From: Clostridiaceae bacterium
GTDB taxonomy: Bacteria; Bacillota; Clostridia; Lachnospirales; Lachnospiraceae
Reading direction: 5' to 3'
Length of the DNA stretch: 64,000 bases
NCBI GenBank assembly: GCA_910575435.1
Contig: CAJTGI010000014.1
Location: 1-64,000 of the forward strand
Shown here: one piece after another, positions 1 through 7,238 of the stretch
Layout: the number at the start of each line of letters is the position of its first letter
Numbering within the stretch: the first letter of the stretch is position 1
Program-made: the position numbers and the translations under genes
Notes under the pieces: model-generated
The model's input: only the letters and a program-made list of their open reading frames with translations
Databases searched by the model: none
What the model was told of the DNA's origin: nothing

Positions 1-174
1 ATGATCCTGACCGCTATCTGGCACATACTCACAGATTTAAAACCATATACACCAGTAGGCTTTCTTGAACCACGTCCTGTGAAGAAATCTAAGATACTGA
101 CTGCTTCACAGGCACTTAATCTACTGAAACAACGGGGATATGTCATCAAAGATGATGTTGTTGCTGTTACCTGA
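1..174 (+). pseudogene. C-terminal end of a transposase (IS110-like), cut by the window edge
   Basis: The first 57 codons are open from the left edge to a TGA at 172-174. The peptide has an aromatic/aliphatic helix (ILTAIWHILTDLKPYTP), then a basic segment and a C-terminal ALNLLKQRGYVIK. This resembles the extreme C-terminus of IS110/IS116/IS902-type transposases, which end in a similar 'A.yHmL..~e.Ynp' and 'GY.I' pattern. Upstream sequence is outside the window, so whether the gene is complete cannot be told. Other debris follows directly, which fits an insertion hot spot. The family assignment rests on memory of the pattern. Confidence 0.45.
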
Positions 175-210
175 TTAGGTATTGTGTCTATATTTAGTTT
201 TTAAAACCAG

Positions 211-345
211 CTATATAGGTGGTTTATTTGCTATACTTTTCTTTCTTGGATCTCCTCTACTTATTTGTTTCAAACTTTTTTCCTCCGGAAGAGCCTCATA
301 CTGCTCCAGAGTGATTGTTTCCTGCTGTGGTTGTAATGCTGGCAT
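211..345 (-). pseudogene. N-terminal remnant of an Uma2-family (PD-(D/E)XK-like) protein
   Basis: On the minus strand an AGGAAG ribosome site precedes an ATG at 345. The 44-codon frame begins MPALQPQQETITLEQYEALP and ends at a TAG at 211-213. The 'ITLEQYEALPEEK' segment is the characteristic start of Uma2/DUF820 proteins, which usually continue with a 'R.E.iDG.iy.M' strand and run to about 190 aa. Here the family pattern breaks off after PEEK and basic, unrelated residues lead to a stop. Uma2 genes are abundant, fast-decaying accessory genes in Lachnospiraceae. I infer a truncated relic and not a functional small protein. Confidence 0.5.
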
Positions 346-480
346 GGGTATCACTTCCTTTCTGCTTATATATTTTTTGTTACCTCAAATAAGTTAATGA
401 GTAGTACCATTTTATTTATTTTACGCCATTTTCCAAAATAATTCAACAAGTTAGGTTTAAGACGGAATGAATGGAGGGGG

Positions 481-540
481 GGCGATGCCCGGTTCGATCC
501 GCTTATGCGGCAGTTTGCCCGGGACTGCCATATTCATATC
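481..540 (-). pseudogene. 60-bp relic of the Hsp70-like gene
   Basis: Aligned without gaps to 11439-11498, this stretch matches at about 52 of 60 positions. Read on the minus strand it gives DMNMAVPGKLPHKRIEPGIA against NVNMAVLDKLLHKRIELGIA of the intact Hsp70-like protein (around residues 714-733). In-frame stops lie just outside on both sides. It is therefore a fossil of a second copy or of a mosaic fragment, not a gene. The rest of 346-554 shows no other coding sign. Confidence 0.65.
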
Positions 541-554
541 CAGTCAATATAAAA

Positions 555-572
555 TGGTGCAAAAAAGTACCA
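555..572. promoter_or_regulatory. Inverted repeat upstream of the PTS operon, candidate operator
   Basis: TGGTGC-AAAAAA-GTACCA is an 18-bp near-perfect dyad (one mismatch) 48 bp upstream of the predicted -35. Further TGGTAC/TGGTAT words follow at 594-599 and 615-620. GntR/HutC-type regulators are encoded at the end of this operon, so an operator role is plausible, but it is inferred. Confidence 0.35.
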
Positions 573-619
573 ATTTTTGCTCAAAAGGTAATATGGTACA
601 AAAATATCTAAAATTGGTA

Positions 620-647
620 TTGCTTTTTGTGCAAAACGTGGTACAAT
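620..647 (+). promoter_or_regulatory. Sigma-A type promoter of the PTS/SIS operon
   Basis: TTGCTT (620-625), a 16-bp spacer and TACAAT (642-647) with TGG directly before it, which makes an extended -10. The first gene starts 73 bp downstream. Confidence 0.5.
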
Positions 648-719
648 AAAAATACAAATTGGATTATAAAAAGAACCGATGGGAATTATAGGAATTATAT
701 TAAATGAGGAGGGTATGGC

Positions 720-1841
720 ATGGAACGGGATATGGAATATTATATTAGAATTTCCGGGGAGGTCATGGAGAAGAACTTGGACAGGCGAAAAGAACTGACC
801 AAGGAATTGGCTGATAACTTTATGAAATCTGGAAAGAATAATATCTGCATCATTGCTTCTGGTTCTTCGCTGAATGCGGCATTGACCGCAGAGTGGTTTA
901 TGAATAAATATCTGGGAAATACCGTGGCAGTGATGAGCCCTACGGAATATCTGGACTACAGGAAGGAAATGGTGGGTGACAGGTTTTTGATTGTCATCTC
1001 CCAGAGCGGCTGTAGCACTAATATTATAGAAGCCGTCAAAGATATGAGAGAGGATGGAGTGCAGCCTGCCGTGCTGACTGGGAATCTGGAGGGAGACCTG
1101 AAAGAGTATTGCGACTCCATGATTGAATATGGGGTGGGAAACGAGACAGTGGATTATGTAACTCTGGGAATGATTACGCTGGTAGAATATTTGATTCTGT
1201 TCGCCCTGGAGGTGGGCAAGAGAAATGGCTGCATTTCAGAAAAGGAATATGGCCGCATTGTGGATGACATTAGGACATGCTGTGGCGCCAGCGGGGAGAT
1301 TTATGGGCATTCCGTAAAGTTTGCGGAGAGGTTTTATGAACATCTGCTGCATATGGATCATGCCATACTTGTGGCGGATGGAGCCAATATGGGAGTCATT
1401 CGGGAGGCGGCGTTAAAGTTTGGGGAGACGTTAAAGATTCCGGCGATTTACTATGAGAGCGAGGAGTATATCCACGGTCCCAATATGCAGCTGACGCCTG
1501 AAAGCACGGTATTTTTTATCGATACCAACAATGTGCGGTACAATCGCATCTACGATGTGTTCCGGGCTACTGAATTGGTGACAGAGCATGTTTATCTGGT
1601 AACCAACAAGGACGTGCCGGACAGTGACAAGATTATCAAGGTACAAGGCGATGTGATGAATGAACTTACTCCCCTATTCACAGTTGTGCCTTTTCAATAT
1701 ATATCTGCCCATGTGACAAGGGAGAAGAATCATTTTGAATGCCATCCGTTATTTGAGGAATTTGAGAAAAAGGTTAAGTGCAAGACGGATGATTATGACC
1801 AGATGTTGGAAAAAAAGATACAGCAAGCAAAGGAGGAATAG
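720..1841 (+). CDS. Double-SIS-domain sugar-phosphate isomerase/deglycase
   Basis: 373 aa with GAGGAGGG six bases before the ATG. Two SIS (phosphosugar isomerase) domains are visible. The first has the phosphate-binding ASGSSLNAA near residue 48 and ISQSGCSTN near 94. The second has VADGANMGV and the conserved EEYIHGP motif around residues 245-253. The architecture matches the AgaS/FrlB/GfrE-F group, which splits or isomerises 6-phosphorylated amino sugars or Amadori products in the cytoplasm. It opens an operon whose next four genes encode a mannose-family PTS that would deliver the 6-phosphate. By analogy with the gfr operon, one of the two SIS enzymes here may act on glucoselysine-6-P and the other on fructoselysine-6-P, but an amino-sugar substrate cannot be excluded. 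Confidence 0.75.
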   Translation: MERDMEYYIRISGEVMEKNLDRRKELTKELADNFMKSGKNNICIIASGSSLNAALTAEWFMNKYLGNTVAVMSPTEYLDYRKEMVGDRFLIVISQSGCSTNIIEAVKDMREDGVQPAVLTGNLEGDLKEYCDSMIEYGVGNETVDYVTLGMITLVEYLILFALEVGKRNGCISEKEYGRIVDDIRTCCGASGEIYGHSVKFAERFYEHLLHMDHAILVADGANMGVIREAALKFGETLKIPAIYYESEEYIHGPNMQLTPESTVFFIDTNNVRYNRIYDVFRATELVTEHVYLVTNKDVPDSDKIIKVQGDVMNELTPLFTVVPFQYISAHVTREKNHFECHPLFEEFEKKVKCKTDDYDQMLEKKIQQAKEE

Positions 1842-1845
1842 CAAT

Positions 1846-2259
1846 ATGAGGAAGTATGTGATCGCCACCCATGGAAAGATGGCAGAAGGCATCCGGTCAA
1901 CCTTGGAAATCATCGTGGGCCCTCAGGAGAATCTAATCTGCATTAATGGTTATACGGAGGAATGTCCGGAACCTGTCTCGGAGATGAAGAGGATTGTGGA
2001 GGAGAGCCCGGAGGATGAGGTTGTTTTCATGACGGATATGCTTGGGGGAAGCATCAACAATAATGCAGTCAGCTTAATGGCTCAGGAAAAGGTTCATGTG
2101 GTGACTGGAATCAATCTGGCGGCAGTGATTTCGCTGGTGATGTCAGAGCCGGACCAGGACACGGCAGAGGCGGTGAGAGAGGCCGTGGAAAGTTCCAGGG
2201 AGATGATGGTTTACTGCAATGAGATGGAACAAGAAGGGGATTTGGAGGAGGATTTTTAG
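1846..2259 (+). CDS. PTS mannose-family EIIA component
   Basis: 137 aa. The ATG at 1846 is chosen because AGGAGG lies at 1831-1836 and the family start MRKYVIATHG begins there. An earlier in-frame codon lies inside the upstream gene. His9 in ATHGKMA is the phosphorylated histidine, and DMLGGSINNNA (about residues 65-75) is the conserved glycine loop of EIIA-Man. The protein accepts phosphate from HPr and passes it to EIIB. It ends in a long acidic tail. It sits 4 bp after the SIS gene and is surely co-transcribed with it. Confidence 0.88.
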   Translation: MRKYVIATHGKMAEGIRSTLEIIVGPQENLICINGYTEECPEPVSEMKRIVEESPEDEVVFMTDMLGGSINNNAVSLMAQEKVHVVTGINLAAVISLVMSEPDQDTAEAVREAVESSREMMVYCNEMEQEGDLEEDF

Positions 2260-2284
2260 CATCAATGAAAGAAGAGAAGGAAGT

Positions 2285-2304
2285 GTGAAAAATAGATTTT
2301 TCAC
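2285..2304 (+). other. Short perfect hairpin between EIIA and EIIB
   Basis: GTGAAAAAT-AG-ATTTTTCAC is a 9-bp perfect inverted repeat with a two-base centre inside the 123-bp gap 2260-2382. No U-tract follows. The rest of the gap is rich in GCGCAT/ATGCGC words that could fold. A role in mRNA processing or differential expression within the operon is possible. Confidence 0.4.
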
Positions 2305-2382
2305 GCGCAACTTTGTGCCTGCGGCATAGCGCATGACATGCGCATACAAGTTTGCAGGTACTGGAAAGGCATGGGGATTCAT

Positions 2383-2853
2383 ATGATTAAAGCAATAAGA
2401 GTGGATTACAGGCTATTGCATGGTCAGGTGGCGGTTTCCTGGACGTCTGCGCTGGGGGCGGACTGTCTGCTTCTGGTGAGCGATACGGTGAAGGATGACG
2501 CCATGAGGATGAATGCGCTGAAAATGGCAAAGCCTTCGGGGGTGAAGGTTGTAATCAAGAACACGGAGGAGGCAGTGGAGGCATTGAAGAGCGGCGTGAC
2601 GGATAAATATAAGCTCTTCGTGATCTGCGAGGATTTGGAGATTGCCAGCACCATTGTGGAAGCCGTGGGAGAGAAGAGCCTGAATATCGGGAACACTCCT
2701 TTCCGGGAGGGGACGAAGCAGTATGGAAAGAGCGCCCACCTGACAGGGGAGGAGGAGAGGCTGATCAAGGGATTGCTGGATGCGGGGGTTGACGTGTATA
2801 TTCAGATGGTTCCGGCAGAGAAGAGCATCAAATGCAAATCATTATTCAAATAA
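2383..2853 (+). CDS. PTS mannose/fructose-family EIIB component
   Basis: 156 aa. The ATG at 2383 gives the canonical start MIKAIRVDYRLLHGQV, and a GGGG ribosome site lies six bases upstream. His13 in RLLHGQV is the phospho-acceptor of this family (R.D.RLiHGQV). The protein takes phosphate from EIIA-His9 and phosphorylates the incoming sugar at C6 while EIIC/EIID moves it. The length is normal for the family. It is separated from EIIA by a structured 123-bp gap, longer than the other spacings in the operon. Confidence 0.9.
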   Translation: MIKAIRVDYRLLHGQVAVSWTSALGADCLLLVSDTVKDDAMRMNALKMAKPSGVKVVIKNTEEAVEALKSGVTDKYKLFVICEDLEIASTIVEAVGEKSLNIGNTPFREGTKQYGKSAHLTGEEERLIKGLLDAGVDVYIQMVPAEKSIKCKSLFK

Positions 2854-2868
2854 AAAGGAGGAAGGGAA

Positions 2869-3657
2869 ATGATCATTAAAACAATACTTATTTTCCTGAT
2901 AGGTCTTCTGGGATATTCGGAGTGGCTGCTGGGAACCAGCTTTCTCCAGAGGCCTATCGTACTTGGCCCCCTGGTGGGGCTTGTGATGGGGGACATGCAG
3001 GCGGGAATTATCATGGGAGCCACGTTGGAACTGGCCATGATTGGTGCGGTTTCTATCGGGGCGTACAATCCGCCGGACCTTATTTCCGGCACGATTCTGG
3101 GCGTGTCCTTGGCGATTTCGTCAGGTGCGGGGGCAGATGCCGCGCTGACGCTGGGCATTCCCATTGCCACGGTGATGCTGGCAGTGGATACTGCATTGGG
3201 CCAGCCTATCATGCTGTTCTTTATCCACAGATGTGATAAGCATGCGGAGACGGGAAATATCAAGGCGTTTAACCGAAGCATGTTTATCGCCGGGTATGCT
3301 CAGAGTATCTTTGGCATTATCTGCATTCCGCTGGCATTTTATTTCGGGTCCAGCGCAGTGGAAAAACTGCTGGGCGTGATTCCGGAGTTCGTTCAGACAG
3401 GTATGGACATCACGGCGGCATTGCTCCCGGCATTGGGCTTTGCGATGCTGGCGCAGACGATGATGAACAAGAAGGTTGCGCCATTCTTCTTCATAGGATT
3501 TTTCCTGGTGGCATACCTGAAGATATCCACTACCGGAGTGGCAATCTTCTCCATTTTAATGGTGCTGATGCTAATTATGTTTGGCGTGATTGGCAAGCAG
3601 AAGGGTGAAGCAATTGTGGCAGCAGAAGAAGATGGAGGTGATTTTGATGAATTTTAG
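2869..3657 (+). CDS. PTS mannose-family EIIC permease subunit
   Basis: 262 aa with AAAGGAGG eight bases ahead of the ATG. It is a polytopic membrane protein. The RPIVLGPLVGLVMGDMQAGI and GATLELAMIGAVSIGA segments are the signature of the EIIC-Man/Fru/Sor family. The C-terminus (AAEEDGGDFDEF) is cytoplasmic and acidic. It forms the translocation pore with EIID, encoded immediately downstream with an 11-bp overlap. Confidence 0.9.
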   Translation: MIIKTILIFLIGLLGYSEWLLGTSFLQRPIVLGPLVGLVMGDMQAGIIMGATLELAMIGAVSIGAYNPPDLISGTILGVSLAISSGAGADAALTLGIPIATVMLAVDTALGQPIMLFFIHRCDKHAETGNIKAFNRSMFIAGYAQSIFGIICIPLAFYFGSSAVEKLLGVIPEFVQTGMDITAALLPALGFAMLAQTMMNKKVAPFFFIGFFLVAYLKISTTGVAIFSILMVLMLIMFGVIGKQKGEAIVAAEEDGGDFDEF

Positions 3658-4477
3658 CGTACATTCCAATTACGAGAAAAAAATAACAAAAGGCGATTTG
3701 AAAAAAGTCTTCTGGAGATCTATTCCATTCGAGCATTCATGGAATTATGAAAGAATGGGAAATGTGGGATATACATATGCCATGTATCCCGTTCTCAAGA
3801 AACTTTATCCGGATAAAGATGATCTGGCGCAGGCTATGAAGCGGCATCTGACCCTGTACAACGTGACGCCATACATCTGTACATTCCCCTTGGGAATCAG
3901 TGCGGCGATGGAGGAAGCGAATACGATGGAGGAGGAGTTTGATACGGAATCCATCGGCGCTGTAAAATCAGCCCTCATGGGTCCGCTGTCAGGCATTGGC
4001 GATGCGTTTTTCTGGGGAACTTTGCGAGTGATTGCCACAGGCATAGGCTGTAGCCTTGCTATGAAGGGAAATATTCTCGGTCCTCTCCTGTTCCTTCTGA
4101 TATTTAACGTGCCCCATTATTTCCTGAGATATTTCGGGACGTTCCTGGGATATAAGCTGGGCAGCGAGTCTATCACGAAGATTATGGCTTCGGGCCTGAT
4201 GGACAGCGTGATGGAGGCGGCTTCCATCGTGGGCATGATGGTGGTTGGCGCCATGACCATGGATATGACCGCCATAAATTTTGTGACGAAAATTGGCAGC
4301 GGCGAGGAAGCCACTACCCTGCAGGACCTGCTGACGGACATTGTGCCCGGACTGCCGGTGCTGGGATTGTTTGGCTTGGTGTATTGGATGCTGAAAAAGA
4401 AGATGAATCCATTGCTGATTATGCTAGTCATGCTAGTGTTTGGCATTGTGGGCGCATTCTTCGGATTCTTGGGATAG
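3647..4477 (+). CDS. PTS mannose-family EIID permease subunit
   Basis: 276 aa. The ATG at 3647 is preceded by GGAGGTG and overlaps the end of the EIIC gene, pointing to translational coupling. Family features are FWRSIPFEHSWNYERM near the N-terminus, the PYICTFPLGISAAMEE segment, MGPLSGIGDAFFW, and a hydrophobic C-terminal helix. EIID is found only in the mannose class of PTS permeases and works as the obligate partner of EIIC. Confidence 0.9.
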   Translation: MNFSVHSNYEKKITKGDLKKVFWRSIPFEHSWNYERMGNVGYTYAMYPVLKKLYPDKDDLAQAMKRHLTLYNVTPYICTFPLGISAAMEEANTMEEEFDTESIGAVKSALMGPLSGIGDAFFWGTLRVIATGIGCSLAMKGNILGPLLFLLIFNVPHYFLRYFGTFLGYKLGSESITKIMASGLMDSVMEAASIVGMMVVGAMTMDMTAINFVTKIGSGEEATTLQDLLTDIVPGLPVLGLFGLVYWMLKKKMNPLLIMLVMLVFGIVGAFFGFLG

Positions 4478-4495
4478 CATATTGATATGATTTCT

Positions 4496-4523
4496 GGGTG
4501 CCCTGGCAATCCCCAGGGCATCC
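4496..4523 (+). other. Intra-operon hairpin after the PTS genes
   Basis: An 11-bp stem (one G-U pair) around the loop CAATCC, built on GGTGCCCTGG and CCAGGGCATCC, lies 18 bp after the EIID stop. No T-run follows, so it is more likely an RNA-stabilising or partial-termination element than a full terminator. Such an element could set transporter and enzyme levels apart. Confidence 0.45.
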
Positions 4524-4570
4524 AATCATTATATAGCAAAAAATGATACAGCGCATTTTTCTTTGTGGCT

Positions 4571-4582
4571 GTGAATAGCAAC
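4571..4582 (+). repeat. GTGAATAGCAAC intergenic word, copy 1
   Basis: One of seven copies of a GTGAATAG-type word found only in gaps between genes in the first 29 kb. The others are at 14383, 19363, 23652, 23770, 27954 and 28610. The function is unknown. Confidence 0.5.
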
Positions 4583-4615
4583 AAAACAAAATATTGTATA
4601 GGAGGTAGATTTAAA

Positions 4616-5632
4616 ATGGCATTGAGAAATTTTGACGTGGAGAAGTATTTGAAAGAGGGAGACCAGGCATACGGCAAGAGAGGCGAGATTGAGGCACTGG
4701 TGGATAAACTGTCCAAGACGGATTACGAGAATGTGTGTCTTCTTGGCATCGGCGGCACATGGGCGGAATGGTATCCCGTGGTGGAGGTTGCCAAGTATTA
4801 CAGCGATCTGCCCATCTATCTTGAAAATGCTGCAGAGTTTCTTGTGAAGAAAAATAAGAAGTATATTTCAGATAAGACGCTGGTGTTCACGTCCTCAGCT
4901 TCCGGCGACACGATGGAAATCGTGAAGTCTGTGAAGATGTGCAAGGATATGGGAATTAATGTCTATGGATTTACGAAGGATGATACCACGCCTCTGGCGG
5001 AGCTTCTGACAGATCCCGTATACAATCCCTGCGGTGACTGCGAGGATTCTTATTTGCTGTATTATTTCGTGGTATTGCGCCTCCTTTTCAACCGGGGAGA
5101 GTTTCCCAAGTATGAGGCATTTGCTGACCAGATGGCAGGGATACATAAGAATCTCTTAAGGATCAGGGAAGAGTTCGAGCCAAGGGCGGCAGAAATTGCA
5201 AAGAACTACAGCCATGAGCCTTATACTATGTTTACAGGTTCCGGCGTTCTCTGGGGAGAGACCTATCTCTTTACCATGTGCATCCTGGAAGAGATGCAGT
5301 GGGTGAGGACCAAGTCCGTGTCCTCCGCAGACTTCTTCCACGGCCCGCTGGAATTGGTGGATGACAGGGTTCCGGTGTTTGTCATCAAGGGCGAGGACGA
5401 GTATCGGGAATTGGATGAGAGAGTGGAGCGGTTTGTGAAGAAGCATACGAAGAAAGTGGAAGTTTTTGATACCAAGGATTATGTTCTGGAGGGAGTGGAC
5501 GATGAGTTCCGAGTAATTTGCTCTCCTATGATTATCACGGCAATCCTGACAGAGAGGCTGGCTGCCCACTATGAGCTGAACACTGGACACAGCCTGGATT
5601 TCAGGCGTTACTACCGCCAGTTTGAGTATTAA
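4616..5632 (+). CDS. SIS-domain deglycase, FrlB/GfrF-like
   Basis: 338 aa. The ATG at 4616 follows AGGAGG at 4600-4605 and fits the family length (E. coli FrlB is 340 aa). N-terminal SIS domain with LGIGGTWAEW and FTSSASGDT. C-terminal SIS domain with DFFHGPLELVDD, matching the FrlB 'FRHGPLE.V' motif. The protein ends in RRYYRQFEY, close to the FrlB C-terminus (RRYYGGLVEY). FrlB-type enzymes hydrolyse fructoselysine-6-phosphate to glucose-6-phosphate and lysine in the cytoplasm. Next to a PTS and a second SIS enzyme, this supports Amadori-product use. The exact substrate is inferred. Confidence 0.75.
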   Translation: MALRNFDVEKYLKEGDQAYGKRGEIEALVDKLSKTDYENVCLLGIGGTWAEWYPVVEVAKYYSDLPIYLENAAEFLVKKNKKYISDKTLVFTSSASGDTMEIVKSVKMCKDMGINVYGFTKDDTTPLAELLTDPVYNPCGDCEDSYLLYYFVVLRLLFNRGEFPKYEAFADQMAGIHKNLLRIREEFEPRAAEIAKNYSHEPYTMFTGSGVLWGETYLFTMCILEEMQWVRTKSVSSADFFHGPLELVDDRVPVFVIKGEDEYRELDERVERFVKKHTKKVEVFDTKDYVLEGVDDEFRVICSPMIITAILTERLAAHYELNTGHSLDFRRYYRQFEY

Positions 5633-5633
5633 G

Positions 5634-6308
5634 ATGATCCGGGCGGTGATATTTGACATGGATGGCGTGCTGATTGACAGCGAGCCGGTGTATGCGGGCT
5701 GGCTGGAAGCATTCTTGAAAAAGCACCATGTGGAGGTGCCGGATTCTGAATTGAGGAGAGTGGCGGGAATATCCTCCCAGGATTTCAAGAAAAAACTGCA
5801 ATCCTGGTGGGCTGCCAGCGGAAAGCCGTACATGTCAGGGGAAGATATCGACAAAATGTTTGAGAAATACTGCGATGGCTTTTCCCTGTCATTTAAGAAA
5901 ATTATGGATTCCCATGCGGAGGAGGTGATGGCTTGGCTGAAAGAGGCGGGGTGCAAGGTGGCCGTCGCCTCCTCCTCTCCCATGGATGATATCAAGAAGG
6001 TGCTGGCAGACACCGGGCTGTGCAAATATGTGGATGTCAAAGTTAGTGGAGAAATGTTTGCCAATAGCAAGCCTGACCCGCAGATTTATCTGTATACCGT
6101 GAATCAGCTAGGCTTGGAGGCGGGGGAGTGCATTGCGGTGGAGGATTCCGCTTATGGCATTCAGGCCGCATCTGGGGCGGGCGTCAAGGTGATTGCCAAG
6201 AGGGATGACCGATTTGGCTTTGACCAGTCCCTGGCAGATTACCGGGTAGATCATCTGGGGCAGGTAATGGAGATGATAAGCAAGGAGAATGGGGATGCAA
6301 TGAAGTAG
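5634..6308 (+). CDS. HAD-superfamily sugar phosphatase / beta-phosphoglucomutase-like
   Basis: 224 aa. The ATG is one base after the previous stop, so translation is probably coupled. A TTG 12 bases upstream is an alternative. HAD motif I is FDMDGVLIDSEP (Asp nucleophile at residue 8), motif II is ASSSPMDD, and motif III/IV are the Lys of NSKPDPQIY and VEDSAYGIQAA. The small alpha-helical cap and the sequence place it with beta-phosphoglucomutase or 2-deoxyglucose-6-P phosphatase type proteins. In this operon it may dephosphorylate or isomerise a sugar phosphate released by the SIS enzymes, or remove toxic 6-phosphates. Confidence 0.8.
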   Translation: MIRAVIFDMDGVLIDSEPVYAGWLEAFLKKHHVEVPDSELRRVAGISSQDFKKKLQSWWAASGKPYMSGEDIDKMFEKYCDGFSLSFKKIMDSHAEEVMAWLKEAGCKVAVASSSPMDDIKKVLADTGLCKYVDVKVSGEMFANSKPDPQIYLYTVNQLGLEAGECIAVEDSAYGIQAASGAGVKVIAKRDDRFGFDQSLADYRVDHLGQVMEMISKENGDAMK

Positions 6309-6341
6309 ATTTGCACATCTTCTCACTGCTTTTGGAAAAAT

Positions 6342-6381
6342 AAATGCGGAAACTTTCGCTGCGGCGGAAGTTTTCGTATTT
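6342..6381 (+). terminator. Intrinsic terminator of the PTS operon
   Basis: An 18-bp stem (three G-U pairs) with the loop TGCG, left arm 6342-6359, right arm 6364-6381, ending in a T-rich run. It separates the metabolic genes from the regulators. Confidence 0.65.
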
Positions 6382-6384
6382 ATT

Positions 6385-6415
6385 TAGTTGAAATGCAACT
6401 AGAAACTGGTATACT
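6385..6415 (+). promoter_or_regulatory. Promoter of the GntR pair with overlapping dyad
   Basis: TTGAAA (6388-6393), 16-bp spacer, TATACT (6410-6415) preceded by TGG (extended -10). The dyad TAGTTG-N5-CAACTA (6385-6401) overlaps the -35 and would be well placed for autoregulation. Confidence 0.5.
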
Positions 6416-6473
6416 TATAGGTATCAAAGGATGGGATAATGCACCACGATGAGATGGGGGGAGATAGAAGAAT

Positions 6474-7238
6474 ATGAAACTGTTACATAAGGATGAGTTT
6501 ATTGCCAATGAAATTAAATTTTATTTTATCAAGAATAAAATAAAAGAAGGCGAAAAACTGCCGTCAGAAAGGGAATTATCTGATTTTTTTGGCGTTCAGC
6601 GAGCCACGGTCCGTGCTGCGTACGATATTTTGGAGGAGGAGGGAATTATAGGCATAAAGGAGCGCAGCGGAAGGTATATGGGGCATTCCAGGATAACGAT
6701 CAATCTCCAGGAGATCAAATCATTTAGCGACAAAATGTCCGAAATCGGAATAGGATTGCAAAGCAAGTTGATGGCTTTTGAGTTCCTTGAGGCTGACAAG
6801 GTGCTGTCCAGGAAGATGAAGCTACCCATAGGAACGCCGGTGAATAAAATTACCAGGGTGCGGAAGGCGGTGCGCGGGGAGAAGGTGGTTCCGGTTGCGA
6901 TAGAATACGCCTACATCCCTGAGGAGATGGCCCCCAAGCTGATGAAATATGATCTGGAAGAGAGGTCTCTGTTTGAGATTTTATCCAGCGAGTATGGAAG
7001 GGTTCCCAAGAGGGACGACCAGATTATTGAAATTGTCTATGCAAATGAATTTGAATCGAAGACGCTCAAGGTGGACAAGCTGACTGCGCTGGTGAAAAAA
7101 AGTGGAATTACATATGACAAAGATGACAATGTTCTTCAATATCTACATGCGATTATGAACAAGGAATGGCTTCAGTACGAGCAGAGAAATGAGATGATAG
7201 AAAACAAAGTAAAAGAGGTGTTGCATCATGGATTATAG
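6474..7238 (+). CDS. GntR-family (HutC subfamily) transcriptional regulator
   Basis: 254 aa. The N-terminal winged helix-turn-helix shows the family pattern KLPSERELSDFFGVQRATVRAAYDIL (about residues 28-53), followed by the wing GIIGIKERSGRYM. From about residue 85 the UTRA effector domain contains TPVNKITRVRKA and VAIEYAYIP, as in phosphosugar-sensing HutC regulators. It overlaps the next gregulatory gene by 11 bp. The pair follows the PTS/SIS operon and probably controls it in response to a sugar phosphate. Which operator it reads is not known. Confidence 0.85.
   Translation: MKLLHKDEFIANEIKFYFIKNKIKEGEKLPSERELSDFFGVQRATVRAAYDILEEEGIIGIKERSGRYMGHSRITINLQEIKSFSDKMSEIGIGLQSKLMAFEFLEADKVLSRKMKLPIGTPVNKITRVRKAVRGEKVVPVAIEYAYIPEEMAPKLMKYDLEERSLFEILSSEYGRVPKRDDQIIEIVYANEFESKTLKVDKLTALVKKSGITYDKDDNVLQYLHAIMNKEWLQYEQRNEMIENKVKEVLHHGL

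Noticed and set aside
483-500. GGTTCGATCC looks like the T-arm of a tRNA
   Set aside because: No matching acceptor, D or anticodon arm around it; the stretch is explained by the Hsp70-like relic.
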